DNA of 64,000 bases, from the NCBI RefSeq assembly GCF_030053415.1, contig NZ_JASGBJ010000003.1, forward strand, positions 248,001-312,000. Direction: 5' to 3'. The stretch comes from Marinobacter sp. CHS3-4. Lineage in GTDB: Bacteria > Pseudomonadota > Gammaproteobacteria > Pseudomonadales > Oleiphilaceae. The notes under the pieces are model-generated. The model worked only from the letters and a program-made list of their open reading frames with translations. It did no database searches and had not been told where the DNA came from. Both the position numbers and the translations under genes were made by a program. Below are positions 18,147 through 26,910 of this stretch, piece by piece; position 1 is the stretch's first letter, and each line of letters starts with the position of its first letter.

Positions 18147-19291
18147 GCGCCTACCTCCCGGGCCACTCGATCCATATACGCGCTGAAGATGGCCGTGTAC
18201 CGAGGGGTGGGGATCAAAAAGGCATCGTGCCCCCAAGGCGCGTCAATCTCTGCATAACTGACTTTACAGCGCGCTGAGATCATCGCGTTGACCAGTTCTT
18301 CGGACCTTGCCGGTGTAAACCGCCAATCGGTGCTGAACGAGAGCACCAGGAATTCGGATTTCGCCCGACTCAGTGCTTTGGCGAGGTCGTTATCAAATTC
18401 ATACGCCGGGTCAAAATAGTCCAGCGCTTTGGTCATCAGCAGGTAGGTGTTGGCGTCAAAGCTTTCAGAAAATCGTTCACCCTGGTACCGCAGGTAACTC
18501 TCCACCTGAAACTCGGCGTCATATCCGAATTTGTAGGCCTGGTCCCGCAGCTCCCGCCCAAACTTCTCACCCATGGAGGCATCTGAAAGATAGGTGATGT
18601 GGCCGACCATGCGGGCAAGCATCAACCCGCGACGGGGCAGAGTGTTGTGCTCGTAATAGTGGCCGTCATAGAACTCGGTGTCAGAAGTGATGGCCTGGCG
18701 GGCGACTTCGTTGAACGCAATATTCTGAGCGCTCAGGCGGGGAGTCGACGCAATAATCACCGAATGCCGGATCCGATCCGGATAGTCCAGGCTCCACTGC
18801 AGCGCCTGCATACCGCCCAGGGATCCGCCGACCACCGCCGCCCAGCAACCAATGCCAAGCCGATCGGCCAGCAACGCCTGGGATTGGACCCAGTCGCGTA
18901 CCGTAATGACCGGAAAATCCGGGCCGTAGGGCTTGCCAGTGTTTGGGTTGGTGCTGCAGGGGCCGGTACTGCCGTGGCAACCGCCCAGATTATTGACGCT
19001 GACAACAAAGAATCGGTTGGTGTCGATGGGCTTGCCCGGCCCGATGCAGCTGTCCCACCAGCCAGGTTTGCGGTCATCCGCGCTGTGGAAACCAGCGGCG
19101 TGGTGATGGCCGCTCAGAGCATGGCAGATCAGCACGGCATTGCTGGCGTTATCGTTCAGAGTGCCGTAAGTCTCATACACCAGGTCATACTGATCCAGCG
19201 TTCGATTGCACGCCAGGGTGATGGGCGTGTCGAAATGCAAAGTCTGTGGGGTGACGATCCCGACAGAGTCCGTTGGCAGGGTATCGGGCAT
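18143..19291 (-). CDS. metX: Homoserine O-acyltransferase
   Basis: About 382 aa of the alpha/beta-hydrolase MetX family: [13 protein letters not shown], nucleophile elbow [14 protein letters not shown], the [13 protein letters not shown] loop with the acid, and the APWGHDAFL histidine. It activates homoserine for sulfhydrylation. Many gammaproteobacterial MetX enzymes linked to metW use succinyl-CoA, so acetyl versus succinyl is left open. A TTG at 19318 is an alternative start; ATG 19291 has AGGA upstream. Confidence 0.9.
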   Translation of the reverse strand: MPDTLPTDSVGIVTPQTLHFDTPITLACNRTLDQYDLVYETYGTLNDNASNAVLICHALSGHHHAAGFHSADDRKPGWWDSCIGPGKPIDTNRFFVVSVNNLGGCHGSTGPCSTNPNTGKPYGPDFPVITVRDWVQSQALLADRLGIGCWAAVVGGSLGGMQALQWSLDYPDRIRHSVIIASTPRLSAQNIAFNEVARQAITSDTEFYDGHYYEHNTLPRRGLMLARMVGHITYLSDASMGEKFGRELRDQAYKFGYDAEFQVESYLRYQGERFSESFDANTYLLMTKALDYFDPAYEFDNDLAKALSRAKSEFLVLSFSTDWRFTPARSEELVNAMISARCKVSYAEIDAPWGHDAFLIPTPRYTAIFSAYMDRVAREVGA

Positions 19292-19376
19292 TGGCGCGAC
19301 GGTTCCTGGTTCAGTCAATCAGCCAGCGAGTTTAAAGCCCGCCACCCAAGGCTGCAACCGCCGCCTGTCCGGTGAA

Positions 19377-21341
19377 TCAGAGTGCCCCGGACAGGTTGAC
19401 GACCTTTTGCTGAATCATGGTGGGCGCCGGCTTGCGGATCTGCTTGTGCATGGCGTCCGCCAGCTCCAGTTGCCGTTTGAGATCGGTGACGGCCTTTTCC
19501 AGGCGTTCGCGCTCGGCCCGGCCATCGCGATCGTTGCGCACCATGTCGCGAAGGCGACGAATCTGATGTTCGAGCAGCTGCTTTTGCTCCATCGAGTATT
19601 GCATGATGGGCAGCATCGCTTCCGCAGGCCAGCGTTCGACATCCTTGCGAACCCGCTGGTGCAGCGTGCGGGCTTCGCTGACGATCACATTGAAAAACCG
19701 TCGTACCAGAACGGACTGTTCGGTCAGAAGATTGGTGGGGCTGATCTTGAAGCGCTTTGCTTTTTTGCGCAGCTCGCGCACGGCGATGACATGGCGACCG
19801 GCGCGAAGCGGGATCGGCTCCAGATGCTTCGCCCGGGTGTCTTCGTTGTATCGGCGATAGATAGCACCGACCATTTTTTCTGCCAGCCGACCCTCACTCA
19901 TCAAGTTATTCAGATCCGCTTCCAGAAGTTCGAAGAAATACTCCATGCTGCGATTCATGCCAGCCGTGGTCCAGCTGTTAGACATCTGCTCGCGAACGGT
20001 TTGGGCGTGGTTTTCAAAGCGGTCTTCGCTGACGAATTCCTTGAGGGTTTCGCCTTGCGAATCCATCAACCGTCGGCTGGAGCGAAGGGTAATCAGCTTT
20101 TTGTAGTAAAAGTCGTAATCCTGTTGGGCCCGGTCAGCCAGGTGCCGCAGAGCCTTCTTGTCCACGGTAACACCGGTGCAGGCCTGCTTTTCTTCCTGCA
20201 GCGCTTCCAGACGGTTCTGCATGGCGGCCTGGCTGTTTTGCAGCATGCCCAACAGATCGTTGATCAGGCTCTGGGTGATTAACTGTTCCTTGTGCATCAG
20301 AATGCGCTGGATGATCAGCTGTTCAAGCTGCGCCAGATTAGAGCGTTCGAACAGTGCTTCATCGTTCTTCACTCTGGCTGTCAGGCCTTGTTTTGCTGAC
20401 AGTGGAATCACATCCTTTTCGCGCATGCCAAGGTGATCGGCGGTATAGCCACGCATCCGGTGGATGGCATCGTTGGTGTGCTTCTCACCCTGAAGGTCAT
20501 CCCAGAGCACGTCGATTTTGTTCAGTACCGCAAATCGTCCGGCGCGATGGTCGGCATGCTCAGTGTCAATGTGGTCTTTCCAGATGGCCATGTCGCTGGC
20601 GGTGACGCCGGTGTCAGCACTCAGGAGGAACACCACGGCATGGGCGCGAGGGAGCATGCTGATGGTCAGTTCCGGCTCGGAACCAAGCGCATTCAGGCCC
20701 GGTGTGTCGAGGATTCGCAGGCCGCGTTCAAACATCGGATGGCGAATACTGATCTGGGCGTTGCGCCAGGCAGGCACCAGCACGTTGCCGGGCTGGGTGC
20801 GGTCGTTTTCAAGCATGTCTTCATCAAAGCCGAGCTCCCGGGCTTCACCGGGGCTCACGCTCTTGACTCTGGCCACTTCGGCCAGGACTTCGCGCATGAC
20901 ATCGGGATCACGCTCGTCTAACTCGTGCTTCACCCAACGCTCGGGTTGCTTCCGCAGTTGCTGCAGCGACAGTTCACCGGTTCGGGTTTCAATAGGCAGC
21001 AATAGCAGGTAATTGCTGTTGGTGTTGCGATCGAAAAAAAGCTCGGTGGGGCACATAGTGGTGCGCCCAGCCTGAGAGGGCAGCATGCGCTGACCAAATT
21101 CCGAGAAGAACAGCGCATTGATCAGCTCTGTCTTGCCGCGAGAATACTCGCCCACAAAGGCAATGGTCAGTTCGTCCTCAACCAGCAGTTCAAGCCCGTG
21201 GCGGATGCGTTTGCTGACGTCGTCTGAAAACAGGTCGTTGTCCTGTAACCAAAGCCGGTAGCGACCGATCTGACGGATCAGCTCTTTCTTCCAGCTGTGA
21301 TAGGCCTCGACCTGTTGCGACAGGGTGCCATTGTTGTTCAT
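19377..21341 (-). CDS. Dynamin-like GTPase
   Basis: The 654-aa protein has an N-terminal dynamin-type GTPase: G1 FVGEYSRGKTELINALF (GxxxxGKT, about residues 62-78), G3 LDTPGLNALG (near 202) and G4 LNKIDVLWDD (near 262). The rest is helical with coiled-coil character and no obvious transmembrane segment, ending in a basic KPAPTMIQQKVV tail. Bacterial dynamin-like proteins act on membranes in repair, fission or phage defence; nothing here assigns one of these roles. It is a single gene with AAGGA before the ATG. Confidence 0.82.
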   Translation of the reverse strand: MNNNGTLSQQVEAYHSWKKELIRQIGRYRLWLQDNDLFSDDVSKRIRHGLELLVEDELTIAFVGEYSRGKTELINALFFSEFGQRMLPSQAGRTTMCPTELFFDRNTNSNYLLLLPIETRTGELSLQQLRKQPERWVKHELDERDPDVMREVLAEVARVKSVSPGEARELGFDEDMLENDRTQPGNVLVPAWRNAQISIRHPMFERGLRILDTPGLNALGSEPELTISMLPRAHAVVFLLSADTGVTASDMAIWKDHIDTEHADHRAGRFAVLNKIDVLWDDLQGEKHTNDAIHRMRGYTADHLGMREKDVIPLSAKQGLTARVKNDEALFERSNLAQLEQLIIQRILMHKEQLITQSLINDLLGMLQNSQAAMQNRLEALQEEKQACTGVTVDKKALRHLADRAQQDYDFYYKKLITLRSSRRLMDSQGETLKEFVSEDRFENHAQTVREQMSNSWTTAGMNRSMEYFFELLEADLNNLMSEGRLAEKMVGAIYRRYNEDTRAKHLEPIPLRAGRHVIAVRELRKKAKRFKISPTNLLTEQSVLVRRFFNVIVSEARTLHQRVRKDVERWPAEAMLPIMQYSMEQKQLLEHQIRRLRDMVRNDRDGRAERERLEKAVTDLKRQLELADAMHKQIRKPAPTMIQQKVVNLSGAL

Positions 21342-21500
21342 TGAAGAATCCTTCTGCGCGACTTGCGGGCGACGGCAACGATTCGTAAAACGTGCGATTC
21401 GTCAAAAGTTTCAAGAATATAGTGCAGGTTACGACTTCTTCATAAAAAGTCTTTAGTCGTTCTGTAAGCGCGATCGTAGACGATAACCCGTCGTACACAG

Positions 21501-21535
21501 AAAAAGATCAGCCGATTCAATGACATGAATCGGCT
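21501..21535 (-). terminator. Terminator of the yggS-proC-yggT operon
   Basis: AGCCGATTCA (21510-21519) pairs with TGAATCGGCT (21526-21535) around a six-base loop. On the minus strand it is followed by a T-rich tract (21501-21505 complement), about 60 bp after the yggT stop. Confidence 0.8.
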
Positions 21536-21594
21536 GGCGTGGGGGCTTTCGTGTTTTTGCGGCTCTGTAACAAAGTGTGATTTTGCGCGCTAAT

Positions 21595-22176
21595 CTACAT
21601 TCCGGCCAGGGCGCCCATGCCGGCGCTGCGCTGAAGATTATCAATCACGACGCGTATCACGTTCAGGATAAGGAACACGATGATCGGGGACAGATCCAGT
21701 CCGCCCATGGAAGGCATCAGGTTGCGAACCGGGCGCATGACCGGCTCGGTGATCTGGGCGACAAGCTGAATGGCCGGATGATTACTGCCCGGAGCTATCC
21801 AGCTGATGACCACCACGGCAATCACTGACCAGAAGTAGATAGTCACAATCAGATCCAGGACGTTCAGCACCGACCAGGTCAGCAGCGTGAGAGGATTCAT
21901 GCTGGGCACGCCGCCACTCATGGCTACAACAATCAGAAAAAACGTGATGGCCTGAACGATGATTGCCAGCACCAGAGAGGCGCCATCAAGACCACCCCAG
22001 CCAGGAATGACTTTTCTGAGAGGCCGAAGCAGCGGATTGGTCGCTTTCACGACAAACTGGGAAATCGGGTTGTAAAAGTCTGCACGGGCAAGCTGCAGCA
22101 GAAACCTGAGCAGCACAATGGTCAGGTAGAAGCTGGAGGCAATTAGCAGAATCGTGATGACAATGTCGGCCAGCAT
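21595..22176 (-). CDS. yggT: YggT family integral membrane protein
   Basis: 193 aa with two tandem YGGT repeats. Each has hydrophobic helices followed by the NPISQFVVKATNPLLRPLRKVIPGWGG-type turn; in the second copy this reads QLVAQITEPVMRPVRNLMPSMGG. It is the usual third gene of yggS-proC-yggT. The family has been tied to osmotic tolerance and envelope functions, but no mechanism is settled. GGAGA precedes the ATG. Confidence 0.9.
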   Translation of the reverse strand: MLADIVITILLIASSFYLTIVLLRFLLQLARADFYNPISQFVVKATNPLLRPLRKVIPGWGGLDGASLVLAIIVQAITFFLIVVAMSGGVPSMNPLTLLTWSVLNVLDLIVTIYFWSVIAVVVISWIAPGSNHPAIQLVAQITEPVMRPVRNLMPSMGGLDLSPIIVFLILNVIRVVIDNLQRSAGMGALAGM

Positions 22177-22200
22177 GGCACTGTGTCTCCCGTTTGGCGG

Positions 22201-23034
22201 TTACTGTTTGGCTGCAAGTTCTTTCGACATTTCGCCGGAGCGATTGTAGGCAGCGGAATAGGCCTTTTTGACCAGTTCTCTCAGGCCGCCCTCTTCAAAG
22301 GTGTGAATGGCCTGTTCGGTTGTGCCACCAGGCGACATCACGTTTCGCTTGAGCTGGCCGGGGTCGTGTTCGCTGCGTCCTGCCATCTCGGCGGCGCCGG
22401 CCATCGTCTGAATAGCCAGTTCGCGAGCGGTTTTGCCGGGGATGCCAGCCTCGGTAGCCGCTTCTTCCAACGCTTCCAGCATCAGGAAAAAGTACGCAGG
22501 GCCGCTGCCTGACAACGCCGTGACGGCATGCAGAAGCGACTCGTCTTCTACCCACAGGGCAGACCCAATGCTCGAAAATACCGACTCGACCATGGCTTTC
22601 TGTTTGTCTTTGACCTGATCGTTTGCGTACAGGCCTGCGGCACCTTTGCCCACCAGCGACGGGGTATTCGGCATCACCCGAACCATGGGCATGCCGCCGC
22701 CCAGCCATTCGTCCAGCGTGGTGGCTTCAAGGCCAGCGGCAATGGATACCATCAATGGCCGCGTATTCTGCACCACGGGTGCAATGTCTATGCACACGTC
22801 TTTCATGACCTGTGGTTTCACTGCCAGTATCACCATGTCGGCCTGTTGGGCGCAGTGGCGGTTGTCGGTCGTGATGCTGACGCCAAACTCTTTGCGAACT
22901 GACTGAAGATGCCCGTCATCCGGGGCGCTGACCCAGATATTGGCTGCGTTGTAACCGCTTTCCAGCATGCCACCGATGATGGCGCTGGCCATGTTGCCGG
23001 CACCGATAAACGAAATGGTTGGTGATGTGCTCAA
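22201..23034 (-). CDS. proC: Pyrroline-5-carboxylate reductase
   Basis: 277 aa with the NADP-binding FIGAGNMASAIIGGMLESG at the N-terminus, VILAVKPQVMKDV, and C-terminal GSGPAYFFLMLEAL and NVMSPGGTTEQAI. It catalyses the last step of proline synthesis. The start codon is TTG (23034) with GGGAG upstream. The yggS and yggT neighbours on the same strand indicate one operon. Confidence 0.94.
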   Translation of the reverse strand: MSTSPTISFIGAGNMASAIIGGMLESGYNAANIWVSAPDDGHLQSVRKEFGVSITTDNRHCAQQADMVILAVKPQVMKDVCIDIAPVVQNTRPLMVSIAAGLEATTLDEWLGGGMPMVRVMPNTPSLVGKGAAGLYANDQVKDKQKAMVESVFSSIGSALWVEDESLLHAVTALSGSGPAYFFLMLEALEEAATEAGIPGKTARELAIQTMAGAAEMAGRSEHDPGQLKRNVMSPGGTTEQAIHTFEEGGLRELVKKAYSAAYNRSGEMSKELAAKQ

Positions 23035-23124
23035 GGTTTACTCCCGCTCGTGGTCAGAGGCGGCGTGCAGCCGCATTGCAATGGATGATAACAGGAACCG
23101 CGCCCGCCAGCTTGTCTGCTCCGC

Positions 23125-23820
23125 CTAATGGCGCATACCGAAAATTGCGGTGCCAATACGCACCCAGGTGGCACCGGCTGCAACGGCAACTTCAAGGTCC
23201 GCCGACATGCCCATCGACAGCGTGTCGAGCCCCCTGTAATCAGGGTGGCTCTGCCGAAGGTCTTCCAGCGCCGCTGCCAGTCTTTCAAAACTTGCCTTCA
23301 GCTCGGGCGCCGGCTGATCCGGATCCGGAATTGCCATCAGGCCTCGAAGACAGACGTTTGGCAGGCCCAGAACGTCCTCTGCCAGCCCTGGCAGTTCGGA
23401 AATCAGGCAGCCCGCTTTACTGTCTTCTTCATTGATATTGACTTGCAAGCAGATATTCAATGGCTCGGCGGTGTTTTCCCGTTGCTCGCTAAGCCTTCGT
23501 GCAATTTTCAGTCTGTCGACACTGTGCACCCACTTAAAGGCGTTGGCGATCTGACGGGTTTTGTTGGACTGAATGGGTCCAATAAAGTGCCATTCCAGGC
23601 CGGGCAGGTCGCCGAGCGTATCGATCTTCTCCAGGGCTTCCTGAAGGTAGTTTTCGCCAAACGCGGTCTGGCCCGCCGCGTAAGCGGTGCGGACGTCCTC
23701 GGCAGGTCGTGTCTTGCTGACCGCCAGAAGCCGGACGGAGCCGGGCGCACGACCGGCATCCAATGTTGCTTTTTGTATGCGTCGGGTTACGGTCCCCACG
23801 TTGTCTGCTATGCTGCTCAT
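23125..23820 (-). CDS. yggS: YggS/PipY PLP homeostasis protein
   Basis: 231 aa, a single-domain fold-III PLP protein: LLAVSKTRPAEDVRTAYAAG carries the PLP lysine near residue 36, then FGENYLQEALEKI, WHFIGPIQSNK, LQVNINEEDSKAG and LSMGMSADLEVAVAAGATWVRIGTAIFG. It balances vitamin B6 and amino-acid pools rather than catalysing a known reaction. It is the first gene of yggS-proC-yggT and divergent from pilT. Confidence 0.94.
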   Translation of the reverse strand: MSSIADNVGTVTRRIQKATLDAGRAPGSVRLLAVSKTRPAEDVRTAYAAGQTAFGENYLQEALEKIDTLGDLPGLEWHFIGPIQSNKTRQIANAFKWVHSVDRLKIARRLSEQRENTAEPLNICLQVNINEEDSKAGCLISELPGLAEDVLGLPNVCLRGLMAIPDPDQPAPELKASFERLAAALEDLRQSHPDYRGLDTLSMGMSADLEVAVAAGATWVRIGTAIFGMRH

Positions 23821-23965
23821 AGTGCAATTTCGCCGATGCCGGTCTACCTCATTTACGGTGACACGTTAACCGCAGGTCACTGAAATGCCAAGTGAACACG
23901 GGCTTTAACCTGCGCCGGCACGAGCCAAAATCAGAACAGAAGAATAACGCCTTCCGAGGACCCCT

Positions 23966-25000
23966 ATGGATATTACTGAACTGCTTGCCTTTTCAGCCAA
24001 ACAGGGCGCATCTGACTTGCACCTGTCGGCTGGCCTTCCGCCCATGATTCGGGTTGATGGCGATGTTCGCCGGATCAACCTTCCGCCGATGGAGCACAAA
24101 GAGGTCCACGGCCTGATCTACGACATCATGAACGACAAGCAGCGTAAGGATTACGAGGAGTTTCTGGAGACGGACTTTTCCTTCGAGGTCCCTGGTGTTG
24201 CCCGCTTCCGTGTCAACGCGTTTAACCAGAACCGTGGCGCCGGCGCCGTTTTCCGTACCATTCCTTCCAAAGTGCTTACCATGGAAGATCTGGGCATGGG
24301 GCAGGTATTCAAGGACATCGCCTCGGTGCCTCGCGGGCTGGTGCTGGTCACCGGGCCAACGGGTTCTGGTAAGTCCACGACGCTGGCGGCGATGATCGAC
24401 TACATCAACGACAGCCGCTACGAGCATATCCTGACTATCGAAGACCCGATCGAATTTGTGCACGAATCCAAAAAATGCCTGCTAAACCAACGGGAAGTTC
24501 ACCGCGACACCCTGGGCTTCAACGAAGCACTGCGCTCTGCATTGCGGGAAGACCCTGACATTATCCTGGTCGGTGAGCTTCGTGACCTTGAAACCATTCG
24601 CCTGGCGCTGACCGCCGCGGAGACGGGCCACCTGGTATTCGGTACGTTGCACACCACCTCGGCGGCCAAGACCATTGACCGGGTGGTCGACGTTTTCCCG
24701 GCGGAGGAAAAGTCCATGGTTAGGTCCATGCTTTCCGAATCACTGCAGGCGGTTATATCCCAGTCTCTGATGAAAAAAATGGGCGGCGGCCGGATTGCTG
24801 CACACGAAATCATGATTGGTACTTCGGCGATCCGGAACCTGATCCGGGAAGATAAGATCGCCCAGATGTATTCCGCCATCCAGACGGGTGGGTCGCTGGG
24901 TATGCAGACGCTGGACCAGTGTCTGGAGAAATTACTCAAGAAAGGCCTGATTTCACGCGAGGCTGCGAGAATGAAAGCCAAGATGCCGGACAATTTCTGA
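23966..25000 (+). CDS. pilT: Type IV pilus retraction ATPase PilT
   Basis: 344 aa. GASDLHLSAGLPPMIRVDGD, Walker A VTGPTGSGKSTTLAAMID, the Asp box ILTIEDPIEFVHESKK, Walker B EDPDIILVGELRDLETIRLAL and the retraction-specific AIRNLIREDKIAQMYSAIQT are all present. The hexamer powers pilus retraction for twitching and DNA uptake. GAGGA precedes the ATG; pilU follows after 87 bp. Confidence 0.96.
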   Translation: MDITELLAFSAKQGASDLHLSAGLPPMIRVDGDVRRINLPPMEHKEVHGLIYDIMNDKQRKDYEEFLETDFSFEVPGVARFRVNAFNQNRGAGAVFRTIPSKVLTMEDLGMGQVFKDIASVPRGLVLVTGPTGSGKSTTLAAMIDYINDSRYEHILTIEDPIEFVHESKKCLLNQREVHRDTLGFNEALRSALREDPDIILVGELRDLETIRLALTAAETGHLVFGTLHTTSAAKTIDRVVDVFPAEEKSMVRSMLSESLQAVISQSLMKKMGGGRIAAHEIMIGTSAIRNLIREDKIAQMYSAIQTGGSLGMQTLDQCLEKLLKKGLISREAARMKAKMPDNF

Positions 25001-25087
25001 CAACTTGGGAATTGGCACGGGGCGGGCAGTCCTTCCGGGGCACGCTAAACTCGGGTGAACAGCGAACACTTGGAGATAGGTGGCAGC

Positions 25088-26209
25088 ATGGAATTCGATA
25101 AATTATTACGTTTAATGGTCGACAAGGGCGGCTCTGACCTGTTCATCACCGCCGGTGTTCCGCCCTCCATGAAAGTGAATGGCAAGGTTCTACCCGTCAC
25201 CAAGAGCGCGTTGACGCCGGAGCAGACCCGGGATTTTGTCTACGGGGCCATGAACGACAAGCAGCGTCAGGAATTCGAAGAAAGCCACGAGTGCAACTTT
25301 GCCATCAGTGCCCGGGGCATTGGCCGATTCCGTGTCAGCGCGTTTTTCCAGCGCAATCTCTGCGGCATGGTATTGCGGCGGATTGAGGTGAAAATCCCCA
25401 ACGTTGATGATCTTTCACTGCCGGCAGTGATCAAAGATCTGGCGATGACCAAGCGTGGCCTGATCATGTTTGTGGGTGCCACCGGCACCGGTAAATCGAC
25501 GTCGCTGGCGGCAATGCTTGGGCACCGAAACCGGAACAGTCGTGGTCATATCATTTCCATCGAAGATCCCATCGAATTCGTTCACCAGCATCAGGGCTGC
25601 ATCGTCACGCAGCGCGAGGTGGGTATCGATACGGAAAGCTTCGAAGTCGCACTGAAGAATACCCTGCGTCAGGCGCCGGATGTCATCCTGATTGGTGAGG
25701 TCCGGACCCGTCAAACCATGGAATATTCAGTTCAGTTTGCGGAAACCGGTCACCTCTGCCTGGCGACTCTGCACGCGAACAACGCCAACCAGGCACTGGA
25801 TCGGATCATCCAGTTCTTCCCGCCAGAGCAGCACAATCAGATCTGGATGGATTTGTCGCTGAACCTGAAAGCCATCGTGGCCCAGCAGTTGGTGCCGACA
25901 CCGGATGGTCAGGGCCGCAAGGCGGTCATCGAGGTGCTGATTAATACGCCTCTGGTGGCCGATCTGATCCGCAAGGCGGAAGTGCACAAGCTCAAAGAGT
26001 TGATGTCCAAATCAAGAGAATCGGGCATGCAGACGTTTGACCAGGCTTTGTATGACCTGTATTCCGAAGGTTCGATTACCTACGAGGACGCGTTGGCCCA
26101 CGCTGATTCGGCCAACGACCTGAGGTTGATGATCAAGTTGGGCGCTGACTCTCAGGGTGCCGACAAACTGGCGTCCAGTGTGGACAAGTTGTCTATTCAG
26201 GACGATTGA
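25088..26209 (+). CDS. pilU: PilT-dependent retraction ATPase PilU
   Basis: 373 aa from ATG 25088; the ORF continues upstream to 25055 but GGAGA/AGGTGG lies before 25088. Walker A FVGATGTGKSTSLAAMLG, IISIEDPIEFVHQHQGCIVTQ and the PilU-type C-terminal tail SANDLRLMIKLGAD are present. PilU works only with PilT to increase retraction force. It is convergent with the MYRGQ-protein gene, with 21 bp between the stops. Confidence 0.94.
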   Translation: MEFDKLLRLMVDKGGSDLFITAGVPPSMKVNGKVLPVTKSALTPEQTRDFVYGAMNDKQRQEFEESHECNFAISARGIGRFRVSAFFQRNLCGMVLRRIEVKIPNVDDLSLPAVIKDLAMTKRGLIMFVGATGTGKSTSLAAMLGHRNRNSRGHIISIEDPIEFVHQHQGCIVTQREVGIDTESFEVALKNTLRQAPDVILIGEVRTRQTMEYSVQFAETGHLCLATLHANNANQALDRIIQFFPPEQHNQIWMDLSLNLKAIVAQQLVPTPDGQGRKAVIEVLINTPLVADLIRKAEVHKLKELMSKSRESGMQTFDQALYDLYSEGSITYEDALAHADSANDLRLMIKLGADSQGADKLASSVDKLSIQDD

Positions 26210-26230
26210 GCTGTGGGGCCGGGTGGTGTC

Positions 26231-26647
26231 TTATCCCACCACCTGGCCGCGGTACATCTTCTTCGCTTTGCGCGGGCTGTCCACTTCGCCATCACTTTCA
26301 AGCTGGGTGTCGTCTGTTCTCGGTTTAGTTTCATCGGCAATCGCCTGACCGCGGTACATGCGCTTTGGGCTGGCTGATTCCTTTTTACCGTCAGCGTCTT
26401 TTCCTTCCGGTTCTTCCTCCGCGGGCAATTCCAGGGTCGGAATCTGGTGCTTTAACGCTTCCCACGTGCGGATGAAGTCCGATGACCGGGTTTTGCTGGC
26501 GTATTCGGCCAATCGATATTCCAGACGATCTTCTGTGAGGTGTAGTTTGACCCCGAATTCCGATTGGATCAGACGACGGCATTGATGAACCAGCTTCAAA
26601 AGACCCGGATTCAGCAGCCAACTGCGTTCGGATGCCATGGTGGACAT
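26231..26647 (-). CDS. Conserved small protein with two C-terminal MYRGQ motifs
   Basis: About 138 aa from ATG 26647 (GAGG upstream). The N-terminal 75 residues are helical (WLLNPGLLKLVHQCRRLIQS, FGVKLHLTEDRLEYRLAEYA); the C-terminal half is acidic, proline- and lysine-rich and probably disordered. It carries two copies of a motif, PKRMYRGQAIA and KKMYRGQVVG; the second copy is the very C-terminus. I do not recognise the family. Its codon pattern and position between pilU and polA suggest a real core gene. Confidence 0.7.
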   Translation of the reverse strand: MSTMASERSWLLNPGLLKLVHQCRRLIQSEFGVKLHLTEDRLEYRLAEYASKTRSSDFIRTWEALKHQIPTLELPAEEEPEGKDADGKKESASPKRMYRGQAIADETKPRTDDTQLESDGEVDSPRKAKKMYRGQVVG

Positions 26648-26720
26648 GGTAGGCGCCTCATAATGGGTGTCACAACTTGGCCTCTGCATGCGTGGTTTCT
26701 ACGCTGCGAAAAGGCCGACC

Positions 26721-26861
26721 ATGTCTCCTTTTGCGAAATTCGTGCCGTTTATTCGATTCGGCGCCAGCCCAGTATTTGCGGGGCTTGGCGACGTTCTGGA
26801 GGGTTTGGCGTCATATCTGGCCAGCACGTTTTGCGGGCAAGCCGACCCGTTTACGCGCTGA
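26721..26861 (+). CDS. Possible small protein (46 codons), uncertain
   Basis: An ATG at 26721 is preceded by AAAAGG at a good spacing and opens 46 codons of mainly hydrophobic sequence (FVPFIRFGASPVFAGLGDVL). It fills part of the gap between polA and the MYRGQ gene. No homologue is recognised, so this may be chance. Confidence 0.25.
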   Translation: MSPFAKFVPFIRFGASPVFAGLGDVLEGLASYLASTFCGQADPFTR

Positions 26862-26910
26862 AATGATGCGTGATCTCCCAGTTGGACGCGGCTCACCCTC
26901 CGCCGGGCGC

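Noticed and set aside
19292-19376. SAM riboswitch before metX
   Set aside because: The gap is too short and no riboswitch core was seen.
19206-20282. 358-codon plus-strand ORF
   Set aside because: It is antisense to metX and the dynamin-like gene, whose protein motifs are clear; no recognisable product.
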